Shown: positions 1 through 9,259, counted from the first letter of the stretch. The stretch: DNA of 64,000 nt from Pontiella agarivorans (GCF_034531395.1 NZ_JARVCO010000006.1:107072-171071); one strand, 5' to 3'. Program-made: numbers and translations. The notes: generated by a model from the letters alone, not told the origin.

Positions 1-1941
1 GTGCCTGTTTTCGCATGCGGCCCCTATTTTCCATCGAGTTATCTCAGCGATTACAACGACCGCTTTGAGGCCGACTTGAATCCGGCCGTCGAACTCGAAC
101 TGATTGCGTTGGAATACCATCTGATCGATGAAGCCCCGTTCCCGGACGGAACATACACCACGCTGCAGGCGGAAAAGCTGGATTTCACGAAAAAGGCCGA
201 ACAACTCGGCGGTCAGGAATGGCTGACCGATTATATGGCCTATGCAAAATCGGTACGGGCCGCGGAAACAAACGTTCCAGCCCCCGCAGTACCGAACCAT
301 TTACAGGAATTCACCCTCTATCTTGAAGGCACTGCGGAATTCCGGGCCGATGAAAAGGTTACCTTTCCGCAGGCCTGGCGGGAACTGCTCGCGCTCGACG
401 TCAGCAACCGCCTTTATCGCACCGAATGGGTGTATTACATGCGGGGCAATCTCGCCGGTGCTCACGGAATGCCGGAACAGGCCGGAAAATCCTATGCGGC
501 CTGCCGTACTGCCGCCCGCGAAATACCGGCCCGTCATTCCCTCGGGCTGGCCCATGCGTCATATAAACGCGACTACCTCTGCCAAACCAATCTGGCGATG
601 CGCATCGAACGGGGCCTGGCCGCAACGGGCTATTACCATCGAACCGGCGATTTCGCGCGCAGGGATCACTGTATGAATCATCTGCGGCTGGATGTAACAC
701 AGGCCTCGCAGGAAGGGCTCAGCACCCCCTCGGCAGCCGTACTCGAAACCATGGCGCTTTTCAACATCGGTAAAACCGACTTTATCCGAACCCTGGAACA
801 ACACCCCGACCTGAAAATCACCCCGCGCCTGGCCTGGTTCATGTATAAAAACGGCGAACCCCGAAAAGCAGCCGCCTATCTGGAACACTGCCCCGCAGAT
901 GACATTCTGGCCAACTGGCTGCGCTACCGCCTCGCCCAGCGCAGCGGCCGGACCGACGAGGCCATTGAGAAACTCCGGCAGTGGCTGAACGGGCTTCAAC
1001 ACAGCCGGCGCATTATCTATCGCTTCGATTATACAGGAACCGTTTCCCCCGCATCAGCCCTGCACGGCAGTCTGGGCACCCTGTATGCCGACCGGGGTCA
1101 GATGCTCGACGCCCTCGAATCTTTCGTTGCGGCGGGAGCCTATCCGGATGCCGCACTGATCGCCGAACGCTATGTGGAAACCGACGACCTCCAACGCTAT
1201 GTGGATGCTTTTCAATCCCGGACATCGAAGGGGCCGGCCAACCGGGTCGACGACTGGCCGCAGACGGAAACCCCGCGCAATTCCATTGAGCTTCGGCTCT
1301 CCTATCTGCTGGCCCGTCGCCTGTTCCGCGAAGGGCGCCCTCAAGAAGCGCTGCCCTATTACCCCACGGAAATCGGCTATATACTGCAGACTTATCTGCA
1401 TGCTCTGAAAGAAAGCCGCTCGTTCTGGAACAGCTGGAACACCCGTGCGGCGCACCTCTACCATGCGGCGCGTATCATGCGGTGGAAAGGCATGGAACTC
1501 TGCGGCACCGAACTCTATCCCGACTACACCATCGTTGAGGGCTTTTTCCCCTCCATAGGAATTGAGCACGAATCCGCCGTCGCACCGGAAAATATGCGGC
1601 CCCTTTATGACAAAACCGCACCGATTCCAAACCAGCGTTTTCACTATCGCCAAATCGCGGCGGAACAGGCGGGCGATGCCGCCGTCCTCGCCTGGAACCG
1701 GCACCAGAAGGCCATGATGCTCTGGAGCGCGGGCACATGGATCAAAGACCGGCATCCCGATGCTGCCGATGTATATTACAAAAAACTCGCCCGGCTGCAT
1801 TTCCAGTCTCTGGCAAAAACAGCCGATGCAATACGCTGGTTTCCGGAGGGCTCGGACGCCATGCAGCAAATCCACCATTCAGAACAGTATATCCGCCCGA
1901 GGAAACTCTCCGATGCCGCAAAGGCCTATGCCGCATATTGA
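1..1941 (+). CDS. TPR-like lipoprotein/secreted protein, 5' end outside window
   Basis: This open frame enters from the left window edge and ends with TGA at 1939-1941. The first residues read PVFACGPYFPSSYL. VFA-C resembles the end of a lipoprotein signal (lipobox plus Cys), so the first in-frame GTG at base 1 is probably not the start and the signal peptide lies outside the window. The rest is about 640 residues of helical, Trp/Tyr/Ala-rich sequence with degenerate tetratricopeptide-like pairs, for example near residues 295-330 and 355-400 (GTLYADRGQMLDALESFVAA). No enzymatic motif is visible. It faces the convergent cutA-zwf pair. I infer an envelope-anchored scaffold of unknown role; the exact family is not recognised. 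Confidence 0.7.
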   Translation: MPVFACGPYFPSSYLSDYNDRFEADLNPAVELELIALEYHLIDEAPFPDGTYTTLQAEKLDFTKKAEQLGGQEWLTDYMAYAKSVRAAETNVPAPAVPNHLQEFTLYLEGTAEFRADEKVTFPQAWRELLALDVSNRLYRTEWVYYMRGNLAGAHGMPEQAGKSYAACRTAAREIPARHSLGLAHASYKRDYLCQTNLAMRIERGLAATGYYHRTGDFARRDHCMNHLRLDVTQASQEGLSTPSAAVLETMALFNIGKTDFIRTLEQHPDLKITPRLAWFMYKNGEPRKAAAYLEHCPADDILANWLRYRLAQRSGRTDEAIEKLRQWLNGLQHSRRIIYRFDYTGTVSPASALHGSLGTLYADRGQMLDALESFVAAGAYPDAALIAERYVETDDLQRYVDAFQSRTSKGPANRVDDWPQTETPRNSIELRLSYLLARRLFREGRPQEALPYYPTEIGYILQTYLHALKESRSFWNSWNTRAAHLYHAARIMRWKGMELCGTELYPDYTIVEGFFPSIGIEHESAVAPENMRPLYDKTAPIPNQRFHYRQIAAEQAGDAAVLAWNRHQKAMMLWSAGTWIKDRHPDAADVYYKKLARLHFQSLAKTADAIRWFPEGSDAMQQIHHSEQYIRPRKLSDAAKAYAAY

Positions 1942-1944
1942 CCG

Positions 1945-2274
1945 CTATATCTCGGTTTCCGACTGAATCCAGTTCAGAAAAGCGGGATTTCCGTCAGTAA
2001 CGGGCAGGCAGACAATACAGGGCGTTTCATACGAATGAATTTCGCGAATCCGGGAAATAAGTTCGTTTTTACGATCACCCGATGTTTTGAGAATGAGTGC
2101 AACTTCATCATCTTCACAGAGCTCGCCCTTCCATTGATAGACGGACTGAATGCCACCGAGAATGTTGGCGCAGGCCGCCAGTCGCTCCTGCACCGCCATA
2201 CGGGCAATCCGCTTTGCCTCGGCGGTATCCGCCGCCGTGACATACACCATAAGAGCCGGAATATCGCCATTCAT
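1945..2274 (-). CDS. cutA: CutA1 divalent-cation tolerance protein
   Basis: A small cytoplasmic CutA1 trimer subunit of 109 residues, the usual family length. It has the family pattern: an N-terminal strand ALMVYVTAAD, the helix EAKRIARMAVQERLAACANI, the strand SVYQWKGELCEDDEVALILK, and a C-terminal ETPCIVCLPVTDGNPAFLNWI. CutA was linked genetically to copper tolerance in E. coli, but its molecular job is still unclear. The ATG at 2274 is chosen because it starts one base after the zwf stop codon and puts the first family strand at the right place. A longer frame to 2352 would run inside zwf. It is therefore the second gene of a zwf-cutA operon, probably translated by coupling because no good ribosome site is visible. 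Confidence 0.92.
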   Translation of the reverse strand: MNGDIPALMVYVTAADTAEAKRIARMAVQERLAACANILGGIQSVYQWKGELCEDDEVALILKTSGDRKNELISRIREIHSYETPCIVCLPVTDGNPAFLNWIQSETEI

Positions 2275-2275
2275 T

Positions 2276-3853
2276 TTAAAGGTTCGCACTATCCAGAGCG
2301 ACATTTGAGCCCGACACTTTTTCCATCCGACCGTTCCGCCAAAAACCTTCAACCCCCAGAAACAGTTCGTCCGATTCCTTCACGCCCCACTCACCGGGCG
2401 GATACGCAAACGGTTTAAGCAGCTCCAGATTATCGAGAATCGGCTGAACCACGCGCCACTCCGCAGCCACTTCGTCGGACCGGGTGAACAGCGTGGAGTC
2501 GCCGTGCAGCGTATCCAGCAGCAGACGTTCATAAGCTTCAGGCAGCGACTGATTCCATTTTCCGGAATAGGAGAAATCCATATCGACATCCTCCACCACA
2601 AATCGCATACCGGGACGCTTGGTGCCGACTTTGAGGAAAATGCCTTCATCGGGCTGAATGCGGAAAATCAGGGTATTGGGTTTTATGCGCGTAATATCGC
2701 AAACATCGTCTTCGCATTCCACCTGCTGGAAAAGCTGGAGCGGTGGAACTTTGAACTGCACCGCAATCTCCGTGGTTTTTCTGGCCATGCGTTTTCCGGT
2801 TCGCAGCAGAATCGGAACCCCGGCCCAGCGCCAGTTATTGATACTCAGCCGCAGGGCCGCGAATGAATCCGTGTCCGACTGCGGATCAATCCGATCCTCC
2901 TGCAGATACCCCTTAATTTTATTTCCGTCCGAATCTACCCCCTCCGCATACTGCCCGCGGCAGACGGCATCGGTGATATCCTCCCGAATATCCAGTTTGG
3001 TGGCATTCAGCAGCTTCACCTTCTCGTTCCGGATCGACTCTGCAGAAAGATCGCCCGGCGCTTCCATGGTCACCAGGCAGAGCAGCTGCAGCAGATGATT
3101 GGTCACCATATCGCGCAGCGCACCGTATTCATCGTAATAGCCGCCGCGCCCTTTTTCCATACCGACCGTCTCCGAAGCCGTGATCTGGATATGGTCAACA
3201 TACGAACGGTTGAACACCGGCTCGAAGATGGCATTGGCAAACCGAAACGACAGAATATTCTGCACTGTTTCTTTCCCGAGATAGTGATCGATACGGTAAA
3301 TCTGCGTTTCATCCAGATGTTCCAGCAGCTCTTTATTCAGCGCAATCGCCGATTCGAGATCCTTTCCAAACGGTTTTTCAATCACCACGCGGGTCCAATG
3401 CTCCTCTTCGGGATCGCGGATCATGCCGGCTTTCTGCAGGTTATGTACGGTGGTATGAAACAGATCCGGAATAATCGAGAGGTAGAACAGATGATTTTCA
3501 GGATAGGCCGCCCCGGCCAGCCGATCCTTCAGCGCCGCATACGAATCCGGACTGGAGAGATCCCCTTTGTGATAATACAGGTGCTCTACAAAACGGCGTA
3601 TCGTTTCTTCCGCGGCCGGGAGCCGGGTGAAATTGCGTATGGAATCCTCCATCATATCGCGAAAGATCTCATCGTCATAGTCCCGCCGCGCAAAACCGAC
3701 AATTCTAAACGGCTCCGGCAGCAGATCCTGCATATAGGCCACAAAGAGTGCTGGAATTAATTTTCGATGGGTCAGATCGCCGGACGCCCCGAAAATTACA
3801 ATGGTCGCCGGATCATGTGCACGGATCTGTTCGCTGAATCCTGAAAAAAGCAT
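2276..3853 (-). CDS. zwf: Glucose-6-phosphate 1-dehydrogenase
   Basis: Oxidises glucose 6-phosphate to 6-phosphogluconolactone with NADP+, the entry step of the oxidative pentose phosphate pathway. The 525-residue length is normal for the family. The Rossmann signature GASGDLTHRKL is at about residues 22-32, EKPFG at about 159-163, and the catalytic signature RIDHYLGKE at about 187-195. The C-terminal alpha/beta substrate domain follows. The ATG at 3853 has a CAGGAG ribosome site eight bases upstream. The next enzyme usually encoded with it (6-phosphogluconolactonase) is not adjacent, but 6-phosphogluconate dehydrogenase (gnd) is in the same window at 53.3-54.8 kb. It is followed by cutA after one base and is divergent from the LptF/G permease. 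Confidence 0.97.
   Translation of the reverse strand: MLFSGFSEQIRAHDPATIVIFGASGDLTHRKLIPALFVAYMQDLLPEPFRIVGFARRDYDDEIFRDMMEDSIRNFTRLPAAEETIRRFVEHLYYHKGDLSSPDSYAALKDRLAGAAYPENHLFYLSIIPDLFHTTVHNLQKAGMIRDPEEEHWTRVVIEKPFGKDLESAIALNKELLEHLDETQIYRIDHYLGKETVQNILSFRFANAIFEPVFNRSYVDHIQITASETVGMEKGRGGYYDEYGALRDMVTNHLLQLLCLVTMEAPGDLSAESIRNEKVKLLNATKLDIREDITDAVCRGQYAEGVDSDGNKIKGYLQEDRIDPQSDTDSFAALRLSINNWRWAGVPILLRTGKRMARKTTEIAVQFKVPPLQLFQQVECEDDVCDITRIKPNTLIFRIQPDEGIFLKVGTKRPGMRFVVEDVDMDFSYSGKWNQSLPEAYERLLLDTLHGDSTLFTRSDEVAAEWRVVQPILDNLELLKPFAYPPGEWGVKESDELFLGVEGFWRNGRMEKVSGSNVALDSANL
2717..2731. repeat. Palindrome copy TTCCA-CCTGC-TGGAA
   Basis: Exact copy inside zwf; the coding strand reads FQQVE. C at position 6 departs from the R preference. 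Confidence 0.88.
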
Positions 3854-3957
3854 GGGATTGAACTCCTGTTAAAGAAAGAAAGACTACACGTCCGACCGGT
3901 GCTTTTCAACGCTTGCGATAAGGCCGTTTGATCCGCTACGTTCTGTGCACTGTTATT

Positions 3958-5073
3958 ATGAAAATTCTCGCCCGACACTTATTCATGAACCTGTTCCAGC
4001 CGCTGATCTATCTGCTGATTGCATTTGCGTTGCTCTTCATCATCGGCGATCTCATGGACACCATGAAGGATTTCAATAAAATCCTGACCACCACCGGGGA
4101 AGGCGGAGCCGGGTTCTGGGACGTCAGCAGAATCATGCTCCATTACTACAGCCTTCAGCTGCCCTCGATGGTCATTTTCATTGTTCCGATCTGCCTGCTG
4201 CTGGCCACCCTATACAGCCTTTCACAAATGACCCGCCACAGCGAAATTGTGGCCATGCGCGCCAGCGGGGTCAGTATCTACCGCATTGTCCGCCCCTACC
4301 TGCTGATGGGATTCTTCTGCTTTCTGTTCACCGCTGTGGTCAATGAATATACCGGCCCCCGCTATGCCTACCGCGCACACCAGTTACTGGAAAGTAAAAC
4401 CAAAGCCAGCGACGACATATACTTTGAAAATATTGCCTACAAAAATCCGACGCTCGGCCACGAATGGCATATCGTCGGGTTCGACACCCGCTCCTACACC
4501 ATGAAGGGCATCACCCTGCGAATCCGGCGCAAAGATGGGTCCGACCGCGAAAAAATCACCGCCCGTAAAGGCCACTGGCTCGACCGCCGCTGGTGGTTCG
4601 AAGACGGCGAAATACAGCGTTTCGATGAAAATAACACCCGGCTCGGGCGGCCCGAAACCTTCCAGACCCTGGAAATGCGCTACCTTAAAGAACGACCCGA
4701 AGAATTCATGCGCGAGGCCAAAGATCCTGCCCACCAGTCATCGCTCGAGCTCTATGAATACATCAAAACCCATCGGCATCTCTCGTTGCGGGAAATCCGG
4801 AGCGACCTCGTCGATCTGCACCACAAACTGACCATGCCCTTCATCTGCATCATTGCCGTACTCATCGGCATTCCCGTCGGGGCCCACACCGGACGCAAAG
4901 GCGCGCTTTCCGGCATTATGATGGCCATCGGCCTCTTTTTCGCCTTTTATGCCACCCAGTTCACCATGGAATACCTCGCCAAACAGCTGTATATCAAACC
5001 CTGGGTCGGCGCCTGGTCCGCCATCATCGCCTTCTTTTTCATCGGAAGCGCCCTGATTTACCGGATGCGGTAG
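3958..5073 (+). CDS. LptF/LptG (YjgP/YjgQ) family lipopolysaccharide export permease
   Basis: Inner-membrane subunit of the LptB2FG transporter that extracts lipopolysaccharide and passes it to LptC/A. The 371 residues show the family layout. An N-terminal amphipathic start (MKILARHLF) leads into a first membrane helix (LIYLLIAFALLFIIGDL), with two more helices by about residue 140 (SMVIFIVPICLLLATLYSL and the helix before NEYTGPRY). A periplasmic beta-jellyroll domain spans about 140-275, and three C-terminal helices end in IAFFFIGSALIYRM. The ATG at 3958 fits the family N-terminus; a TTG at 3928 with AAGG just upstream is an alternative. Only one of the F/G pair is here, and I cannot decide which it is. 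The following GNAT gene starts two bases after the stop, so they are probably co-transcribed. Confidence 0.88.
   Translation: MKILARHLFMNLFQPLIYLLIAFALLFIIGDLMDTMKDFNKILTTTGEGGAGFWDVSRIMLHYYSLQLPSMVIFIVPICLLLATLYSLSQMTRHSEIVAMRASGVSIYRIVRPYLLMGFFCFLFTAVVNEYTGPRYAYRAHQLLESKTKASDDIYFENIAYKNPTLGHEWHIVGFDTRSYTMKGITLRIRRKDGSDREKITARKGHWLDRRWWFEDGEIQRFDENNTRLGRPETFQTLEMRYLKERPEEFMREAKDPAHQSSLELYEYIKTHRHLSLREIRSDLVDLHHKLTMPFICIIAVLIGIPVGAHTGRKGALSGIMMAIGLFFAFYATQFTMEYLAKQLYIKPWVGAWSAIIAFFFIGSALIYRMR
4660..4674. repeat. Palindrome copy TTCCA-GACCC-TGGAA
   Basis: Exact copy inside the LptF/G permease gene, reading FQTLE in the periplasmic domain. Confidence 0.9.
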
Positions 5074-5075
5074 TT

Positions 5076-5579
5076 ATGAACCTGAACATCAGAACAGCCA
5101 CACCTGCAGACTTTGATGCCATCTGGCCCGTTTTCCACACCATCGCCGCAGCCGGCGAAACCTATGCCTATCCCCGGGACATCGACCGGGACACTGCATA
5201 CAGACTCTGGATGGAACGGCCGCGTCAAACCTGGGTCGCTGAAGAAAACGGAACCCTCCTCGGCACCTACTACCTGAAAACCAACCAGCCCGGCCCCGGC
5301 GCACACATCTGCAACTGCGGATATATGACTTCACCCGACGCACGCGGCAAAGGGGTTGCCACCGCCATGTGCCGGCACTCAAAAAAAACAGCACTGGAAT
5401 TCGGCTACAAAGCCATGCAGTTTAATTTCGTTGCCTCCACCAACAAAGGGGCCGTACGCCTCTGGCAAAAACTCGGCTTCGAAATCGTCGGCCGCCTGCC
5501 CCGCGCCTTCAATCACCCCGCTCACGGTTATGTGGACGCCCTGGTCATGTTCCAGTGGCTGGAAAACACCCATGAATGA
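5076..5579 (+). CDS. GNAT family N-acetyltransferase
   Basis: A 167-residue single-domain acetyl-CoA-dependent N-acetyltransferase. It begins with the typical NIRTATPADFDAIWPVFHTI. The acetyl-CoA-binding motif A is MTSPDARGKGVATAMCRHS at about residues 87-105 (R/Q-x-x-G-x-G/A as RGKGVA). The C-terminal part ASTNKGAVRLWQKLGFEIVG is the classic NxxAxxLYxKxGF element. The acceptor is unknown; the closest general type is the YhhY/phosphinothricin-like group. It sits two bases behind the LptF/G permease stop and appears to be the second gene of that unit. The palindrome described under findings encodes FQWLE near its C-terminus. Confidence 0.88.
   Translation: MNLNIRTATPADFDAIWPVFHTIAAAGETYAYPRDIDRDTAYRLWMERPRQTWVAEENGTLLGTYYLKTNQPGPGAHICNCGYMTSPDARGKGVATAMCRHSKKTALEFGYKAMQFNFVASTNKGAVRLWQKLGFEIVGRLPRAFNHPAHGYVDALVMFQWLENTHE
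5550..5564. repeat. Palindrome copy TTCCA-GTGGC-TGGAA
   Basis: Exact copy at the 3' end of the GNAT gene, reading FQWLE. Confidence 0.9.
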
Positions 5580-5636
5580 GGATTCCGATTTCAACCCGCC
5601 CGGCATCGGTCCACCGAAAACCACGCAACGAAATGC

Positions 5637-5704
5637 ATTTACAACCATAAAGCGATCATATTTATTCCAACTCCATTCACTTCATACAAAATTGAGGATT
5701 TTCA
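5637..5704 (+). promoter_or_regulatory. Possible icd promoter and leader
   Basis: TTTACA at 5638-5643 is followed after 17 bases by TTTATT (5661-5666), with TATTTA in the alternative 15-base register. GAGG lies shortly before the icd ATG. The spacer is AT-rich compared with its surroundings. The assignment is weak because the -10 box matches poorly. Confidence 0.3.
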
Positions 5705-5705
5705 A

Positions 5706-6971
5706 ATGAACTACAACAAGATCGAAACTCCGGACCGCGGCGAAAAAATCAGCCTGGGAGCGGACGGCCACCTTTCTGTTCCGGCCAACCCCATCATTCC
5801 TTTTATTGAAGGCGACGGCGTCGGACCGGAAATCACCGCCGCCATGATCAAAGTCATCGATACCGCGGTTGAAAAAACCTACAGCAACGAGCGCAAAATC
5901 GAATGGATGGAAGTTTTTGCCGGCGAAAAAGCCAATGCAATCTACGGCGAAGACACCTGGCTTCCCGACGAAACGCTGGCGGCAATCAATGAATTCCGCG
6001 TCGCCATCAAAGGCCCGCTCACCACCCCGGTCGGCGGCGGCCGCCGCAGCCTGAATGTAGCCCTGCGTCAGGAACTGGATCTTTATGTCTGCCAGCGCCC
6101 GGTCACCTGGTTCCACGGCGTTCCCTCCCCGATATACGCCCCCGACAAAGTCGATATGGTCGTTTTTCGCGAAAATTCAGAAGACATCTATGCCGGCATT
6201 GAATGGCAGGAAGGCACCGACGACGTTAAAAAAGTCATCGATTTCCTGCAGACCGAAATGGGCGTGAAAAACATTCGTTTTCCGGAATCCTCCGGCATCG
6301 GCGTCAAACCGGTCTCACGCGACGGCTCCACCCGTTTGATCAAAGCCGCCATCGACTACGCCATCGACAACAACCGCAAATCCGTGACGATTGTCCACAA
6401 GGGCAACATCATGAAATTTACCGAAGGCGCTTTCCTCAAATGGGGCTACGAGCTTGCCGAAAAAGAATACGGCGCGGAGTTTGATAAAAAAACCAACGTC
6501 TACAAACTGAAGAATCCGGATACCGGTTTTGAAATCGAAATCAAGGACTGCATCTGCGATGCCTTCCTGCAGAATATTCTGCTCAAACCGCAGGACTACG
6601 ATGTCATCGCCACCCTCAACCTCAACGGCGACTACTGCTCCGACGCACTGGCGGCCTGCGTCGGCGGCATCGGCATTTCCCCCGGCGCCAACATCAATTA
6701 TCTGGAAGGAAAAGCCGTTTTTGAAGCCACTCACGGCACCGCCCCCGATATTGCCGGAAAAGATATGGTCAACCCCTGCTCGCTCATCCTTTCCGCTGAA
6801 ATGATGCTGCGCTACATGGGCTGGACCGAAGCCGCTGACCTGGTGCTCGAAGGCGTCGACGGGGCCATTCGCCGCAAAACCGTCACCGGCGATTTCGCCC
6901 GCATGATGCACGACGCCAAATGGCTGACCTGTTCCGAGTTCGCCACCGCCGTCATTGTGAACATGTGGTAA
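5706..6971 (+). CDS. icd: NADP-dependent isocitrate dehydrogenase
   Basis: Oxidative decarboxylation of isocitrate to 2-oxoglutarate, feeding glutamate synthesis and the TCA cycle. The 421 residues match the E. coli-type Icd fold. Visible are the N-terminal [17 protein letters not shown] (about residues 30-46), the substrate loop [20 protein letters not shown] with the regulatory/substrate serine, [14 protein letters not shown], and the C-terminal dinucleotide segment [27 protein letters not shown]. The ATG at 5706 is preceded by GAGG at good spacing. It appears monocistronic, with its own promoter-like spacer upstream and a strong terminator downstream. No kinase/phosphatase AceK is visible near it. 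Confidence 0.96.
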   Translation: MNYNKIETPDRGEKISLGADGHLSVPANPIIPFIEGDGVGPEITAAMIKVIDTAVEKTYSNERKIEWMEVFAGEKANAIYGEDTWLPDETLAAINEFRVAIKGPLTTPVGGGRRSLNVALRQELDLYVCQRPVTWFHGVPSPIYAPDKVDMVVFRENSEDIYAGIEWQEGTDDVKKVIDFLQTEMGVKNIRFPESSGIGVKPVSRDGSTRLIKAAIDYAIDNNRKSVTIVHKGNIMKFTEGAFLKWGYELAEKEYGAEFDKKTNVYKLKNPDTGFEIEIKDCICDAFLQNILLKPQDYDVIATLNLNGDYCSDALAACVGGIGISPGANINYLEGKAVFEATHGTAPDIAGKDMVNPCSLILSAEMMLRYMGWTEAADLVLEGVDGAIRRKTVTGDFARMMHDAKWLTCSEFATAVIVNMW

Positions 6972-6993
6972 TTCCCGAAAACGGGAAAAAGAG

Positions 6994-7028
6994 AAGGCGC
7001 GACCCCCGACAGGGCGCGCCTTTCTGTT
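6994..7028 (+). terminator. Rho-independent terminator after icd
   Basis: AAGGCGCG (6994-7001) pairs with CGCGCCTT (7015-7022) in a perfect 8-bp stem, followed by a T-rich tail (TTTCTGTTTT). It lies between convergent icd and the flavodoxin gene. Confidence 0.8.
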
Positions 7029-7046
7029 TTCCGGTATCCGAAAAAA

Positions 7047-7559
7047 TCAGGCCTTGGCTTTCATTTTTTCAAGCACGGCTTTCGCCCAGGCCACGGCATT
7101 TTCCAGATCCTGATCATCCGGATGTCCTTCAGCATCTTCCCAGAGCTGACGGCGCGAATCCGTCGGTGCATTTTCATCGCCCGCCGGCAGCTGCTCCATC
7201 CACTCAATCATCATCGGATCAATCCGCCCCTGACAAATGAACCGATCCACCACATTGCCATTCGGAATCTGCGCAGCTGCCGCCTTCAGACAATTGGCCG
7301 CATGCTGCGAATCGGGATAAGCTCCCAGCGTGGCAAACAAGGCAACAGGAATCCCGCCGAGCTGTTTCAGGTAGTCCTTCATAGCATCATTTGCATTTTC
7401 CGCCTCCACCCAGAACCCGGCGAAAACCACGTCGTATTTTTCGGGGTTCGGCGCACTGCTGATCGGGCACAGATCCGCCCCCGGGAGTTCCAGATGCAGG
7501 GCCTCGGCCACTTTGCGCGTGTTACCGGTTCGGCTGGAATAAGCGATCAAAATCTTCAT
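7047..7559 (-). CDS. Flavodoxin family protein
   Basis: A 170-residue flavodoxin-fold electron carrier. The N-terminal phosphate-binding loop MKILIAYSSRTGNTRKVAEA has the canonical S/T-x-T-G-N-T for FMN. The second strand KYDVVFAGFWVEAENANDA and the third IPVALFATLGAYPDS (a GAYPDS isoalloxazine loop) follow. The C-terminal third, with VDRFICQGRIDP and an acidic helix, is longer than in short-chain flavodoxins and matches the 'flavodoxin family' proteins of anaerobes, some of which act with reductases such as BilR. The partner here is unknown. It is convergent with icd and upstream of rph on the same strand. A copy of the recurrent palindrome (7623-7637) lies in the spacer to rph. Confidence 0.85.
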   Translation of the reverse strand: MKILIAYSSRTGNTRKVAEALHLELPGADLCPISSAPNPEKYDVVFAGFWVEAENANDAMKDYLKQLGGIPVALFATLGAYPDSQHAANCLKAAAAQIPNGNVVDRFICQGRIDPMMIEWMEQLPAGDENAPTDSRRQLWEDAEGHPDDQDLENAVAWAKAVLEKMKAKA

Positions 7560-7622
7560 GTGTCAGTCACCTCATTACTTAATGTTGTACCATTCGTACC
7601 CTATTCGGCAGGGAACTGTAAA

Positions 7623-7637
7623 TTCCAGAGATTGGAA
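7623..7637. repeat. Palindrome copy TTCCA-GAGAT-TGGAA
   Basis: Exact TTCCA-N5-TGGAA copy in the spacer just beyond the rph stop codon; R/Y rule satisfied (G...T). Confidence 0.9.
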
Positions 7638-7638
7638 A

Positions 7639-8421
7639 TCAGTTCAGCACCTCTTTCTGCAGGGCGGTCAATTCGGCAATCCCTTTTTCCGCGAGCGTCA
7701 TCATCTGCAGCAGTTCATCTTTACTGAACGGTGCCTCCTCGGCCGTCCCCTGAATTTCAATAATCTTCCCCGATTCGGTCATCACAAAGTTGGCATCCAC
7801 CTCGGCGGCGGAATCTTCCAGATAGCACAAATCCAGAATCGGCTGTTCCTTGTGGATGCCGCAACTGATGGCTGCCAGCCCTTCCGAAACCGGGTCCTCT
7901 TTCAGCAGGCCGTCTTTCATCAGCCGCTGAATCGCCAGTTTGAGCGCAACGTATGCTCCGGTAATGGACGCCGTGCGCGTTCCGCCGTCGGCCTGAATCA
8001 CATCACAATCGAGATAAATCTGCCGGCGGCCCAGCTTTTTCAGATTCACCACCGCCCGCAGCGAACGACCGATCAAACGCTGAATCTCCATGGTGCGTCC
8101 GCCGATTTTTCCCTTGGTCGCTTCCCGCTGTGTCCGATCCTGCGTGGCCCCCGGAAGCATACTGTACTCCGCCGTCACCCAGCCCCCCGGAACTTTCTGA
8201 TAACGCATCCAGCCCGGCACATTTTCATCGACACTCGCCGTGCAGATCACCCGGGTATTCCCCATTTCAATCAACACCGATCCCTTGGCCGATGTAATAT
8301 AATCCTTCGTGAATTTCACGCTGCGCAGCTCGTCGGCCGCGCGCCCGTCAATCCGTTTTCCCGATGTTTCAACCACAGCATCGAGATCGATGCCCCCGCT
8401 TAAATTGATTTCTTTTTTCAT
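7639..8421 (-). CDS. rph: Ribonuclease PH
   Basis: Phosphorolytic 3'-5' exoribonuclease that trims tRNA 3' ends. The family blocks appear in order: [49 protein letters not shown], the basic active-site stretch [20 protein letters not shown], and [20 protein letters not shown] with the metal-binding aspartates. The 260-residue form from the ATG at 8421 carries about 20 extra residues before the usual RxxGR start. An ATG at 8454 would add 11 more. A very long upstream extension of the same frame runs through rpmH/rnpA on the other strand and is not real. No clear ribosome site is seen. It is divergent from rpmH. Confidence 0.95.
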   Translation of the reverse strand: MKKEINLSGGIDLDAVVETSGKRIDGRAADELRSVKFTKDYITSAKGSVLIEMGNTRVICTASVDENVPGWMRYQKVPGGWVTAEYSMLPGATQDRTQREATKGKIGGRTMEIQRLIGRSLRAVVNLKKLGRRQIYLDCDVIQADGGTRTASITGAYVALKLAIQRLMKDGLLKEDPVSEGLAAISCGIHKEQPILDLCYLEDSAAEVDANFVMTESGKIIEIQGTAEEAPFSKDELLQMMTLAEKGIAELTALQKEVLN

Positions 8422-8571
8422 AGTCCGCGCAGGATGGAATAGATTACGGTCCATTGCAACGGGAAATAAACCGTGCCGTCTGACCGGTGATACGCCAGAG
8501 CAATGCTCCGGCCGGGGCCAACCCGAAAGAGCCATCACGACACTGCCACTGCTTTTCATTCCCGTTAGAGT

Positions 8572-8632
8572 TTGACAACCGTAGAATTGTTGGTAGTTTA
8601 CCCTGCTTTTCAGAACAAAAAGGAATTTAGAG
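8572..8632 (+). promoter_or_regulatory. rpmH promoter and ribosome site
   Basis: A perfect TTGACA -35 box at 8572-8577 is followed after 16-17 bases by a weak TAGTTT/AGTTTA -10. AAGGA lies at about 8620-8624, ten bases before the rpmH ATG. Confidence 0.5.
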
Positions 8633-8634
8633 CG

Positions 8635-8772
8635 ATGAAACGTACATACAACCCATCTAAAATCAAGCGCGCCCGTAAGTGCGGCTTCCGCAAACGGATG
8701 TCCACTGCAGATGGACGCGCGATCCTGAAGCGCCGCCGCCAGAAAGGCCGCAAGCGCCTCACCGCCGTTTAA
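8635..8772 (+). CDS. rpmH: 50S ribosomal protein L34
   Basis: A 45-residue, highly basic ribosomal protein L34. The start [20 protein letters not shown] and the end [19 protein letters not shown] match the family in sequence and length. The ATG at 8635 is supported by AAGGA upstream; an in-frame upstream extension to 8572 would include the -35 box and is rejected. It heads the classic rpmH-rnpA-yidD-yidC cluster. dnaA, which often lies on the other side, is absent: rph occupies that position. Confidence 0.97.
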   Translation: MKRTYNPSKIKRARKCGFRKRMSTADGRAILKRRRQKGRKRLTAV

Positions 8773-8785
8773 CCGGAACTGGAAT

Positions 8786-9259
8786 ATGCCGGACCCCTTC
8801 CATAGGGAGTCGGATGGTTCTATCGACTCAAGCCCGCCGAACAGCGGGCTTGATCGTTCTTTGAACAAGTCGAAGCGCCTCACTCGTTCATCACTTTTTG
8901 CGGAAACCTTTTCCGGAAAAAAGAAACGGGTTGGGCGCTTTATGGTGCTCTGGCTGCGCGAGGCCGACGATGCCGATTTCCGAATCGGTACGGTATCCAG
9001 TAAAAAAGTGCACCTGCGCGCCAACCGGCGCAATTTTGCCCGACGCCGCATGCGCGAAGCATGGCGGCACCTGCGCCCGTACTGCTCCGGACAGGCCGAC
9101 GTTGTTTTTGTGGCCCGCCGCGCCATCCTTTCCGCCGACTGGAACACCGTAATCAGCGAAATGCTGAACCTGATACAGAAGGCCGGACTGATCTCCCCCG
9201 GGAATGCGGAACGCGCCCGGACCGAACTGGAGGCGTCCAATGGATGGAAACTCCACTGA
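8786..9259 (+). CDS. rnpA: Ribonuclease P protein component
   Basis: Protein subunit of RNase P, which with the catalytic RNA matures tRNA 5' ends. The diagnostic RNR region is [16 protein letters not shown] at about residues 79-94, preceded by [13 protein letters not shown] and followed by [11 protein letters not shown]. The ATG at 8786 gives 157 residues, some 25-30 more than usual, and the extra N-terminus ([16 protein letters not shown]) is unlike the family. The in-frame TTG at 8861, just after a hairpin at 8831-8850, gives a normal start NKSKRLTRS and may be the real one. The gene end overlaps yidD by 20 bases. Confidence 0.9.
   Translation: MPDPFHRESDGSIDSSPPNSGLDRSLNKSKRLTRSSLFAETFSGKKKRVGRFMVLWLREADDADFRIGTVSSKKVHLRANRRNFARRRMREAWRHLRPYCSGQADVVFVARRAILSADWNTVISEMLNLIQKAGLISPGNAERARTELEASNGWKLH
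8831..8862 (+). terminator. Hairpin/attenuator between rpmH and rnpA
   Basis: AGCCCGC (8831-8837) and GCGGGCT (8844-8850) form a 7-bp stem with a 6-base loop, followed by the moderately T-rich TGATCGTTCTTT. It could lower rnpA output relative to rpmH. It also argues against translation starting at 8786. Confidence 0.5.

Noticed and set aside
8422..9240. In-frame extension of rph to 533 residues
   Set aside because: It would run antisense through rpmH and rnpA; homology begins only near 8421.
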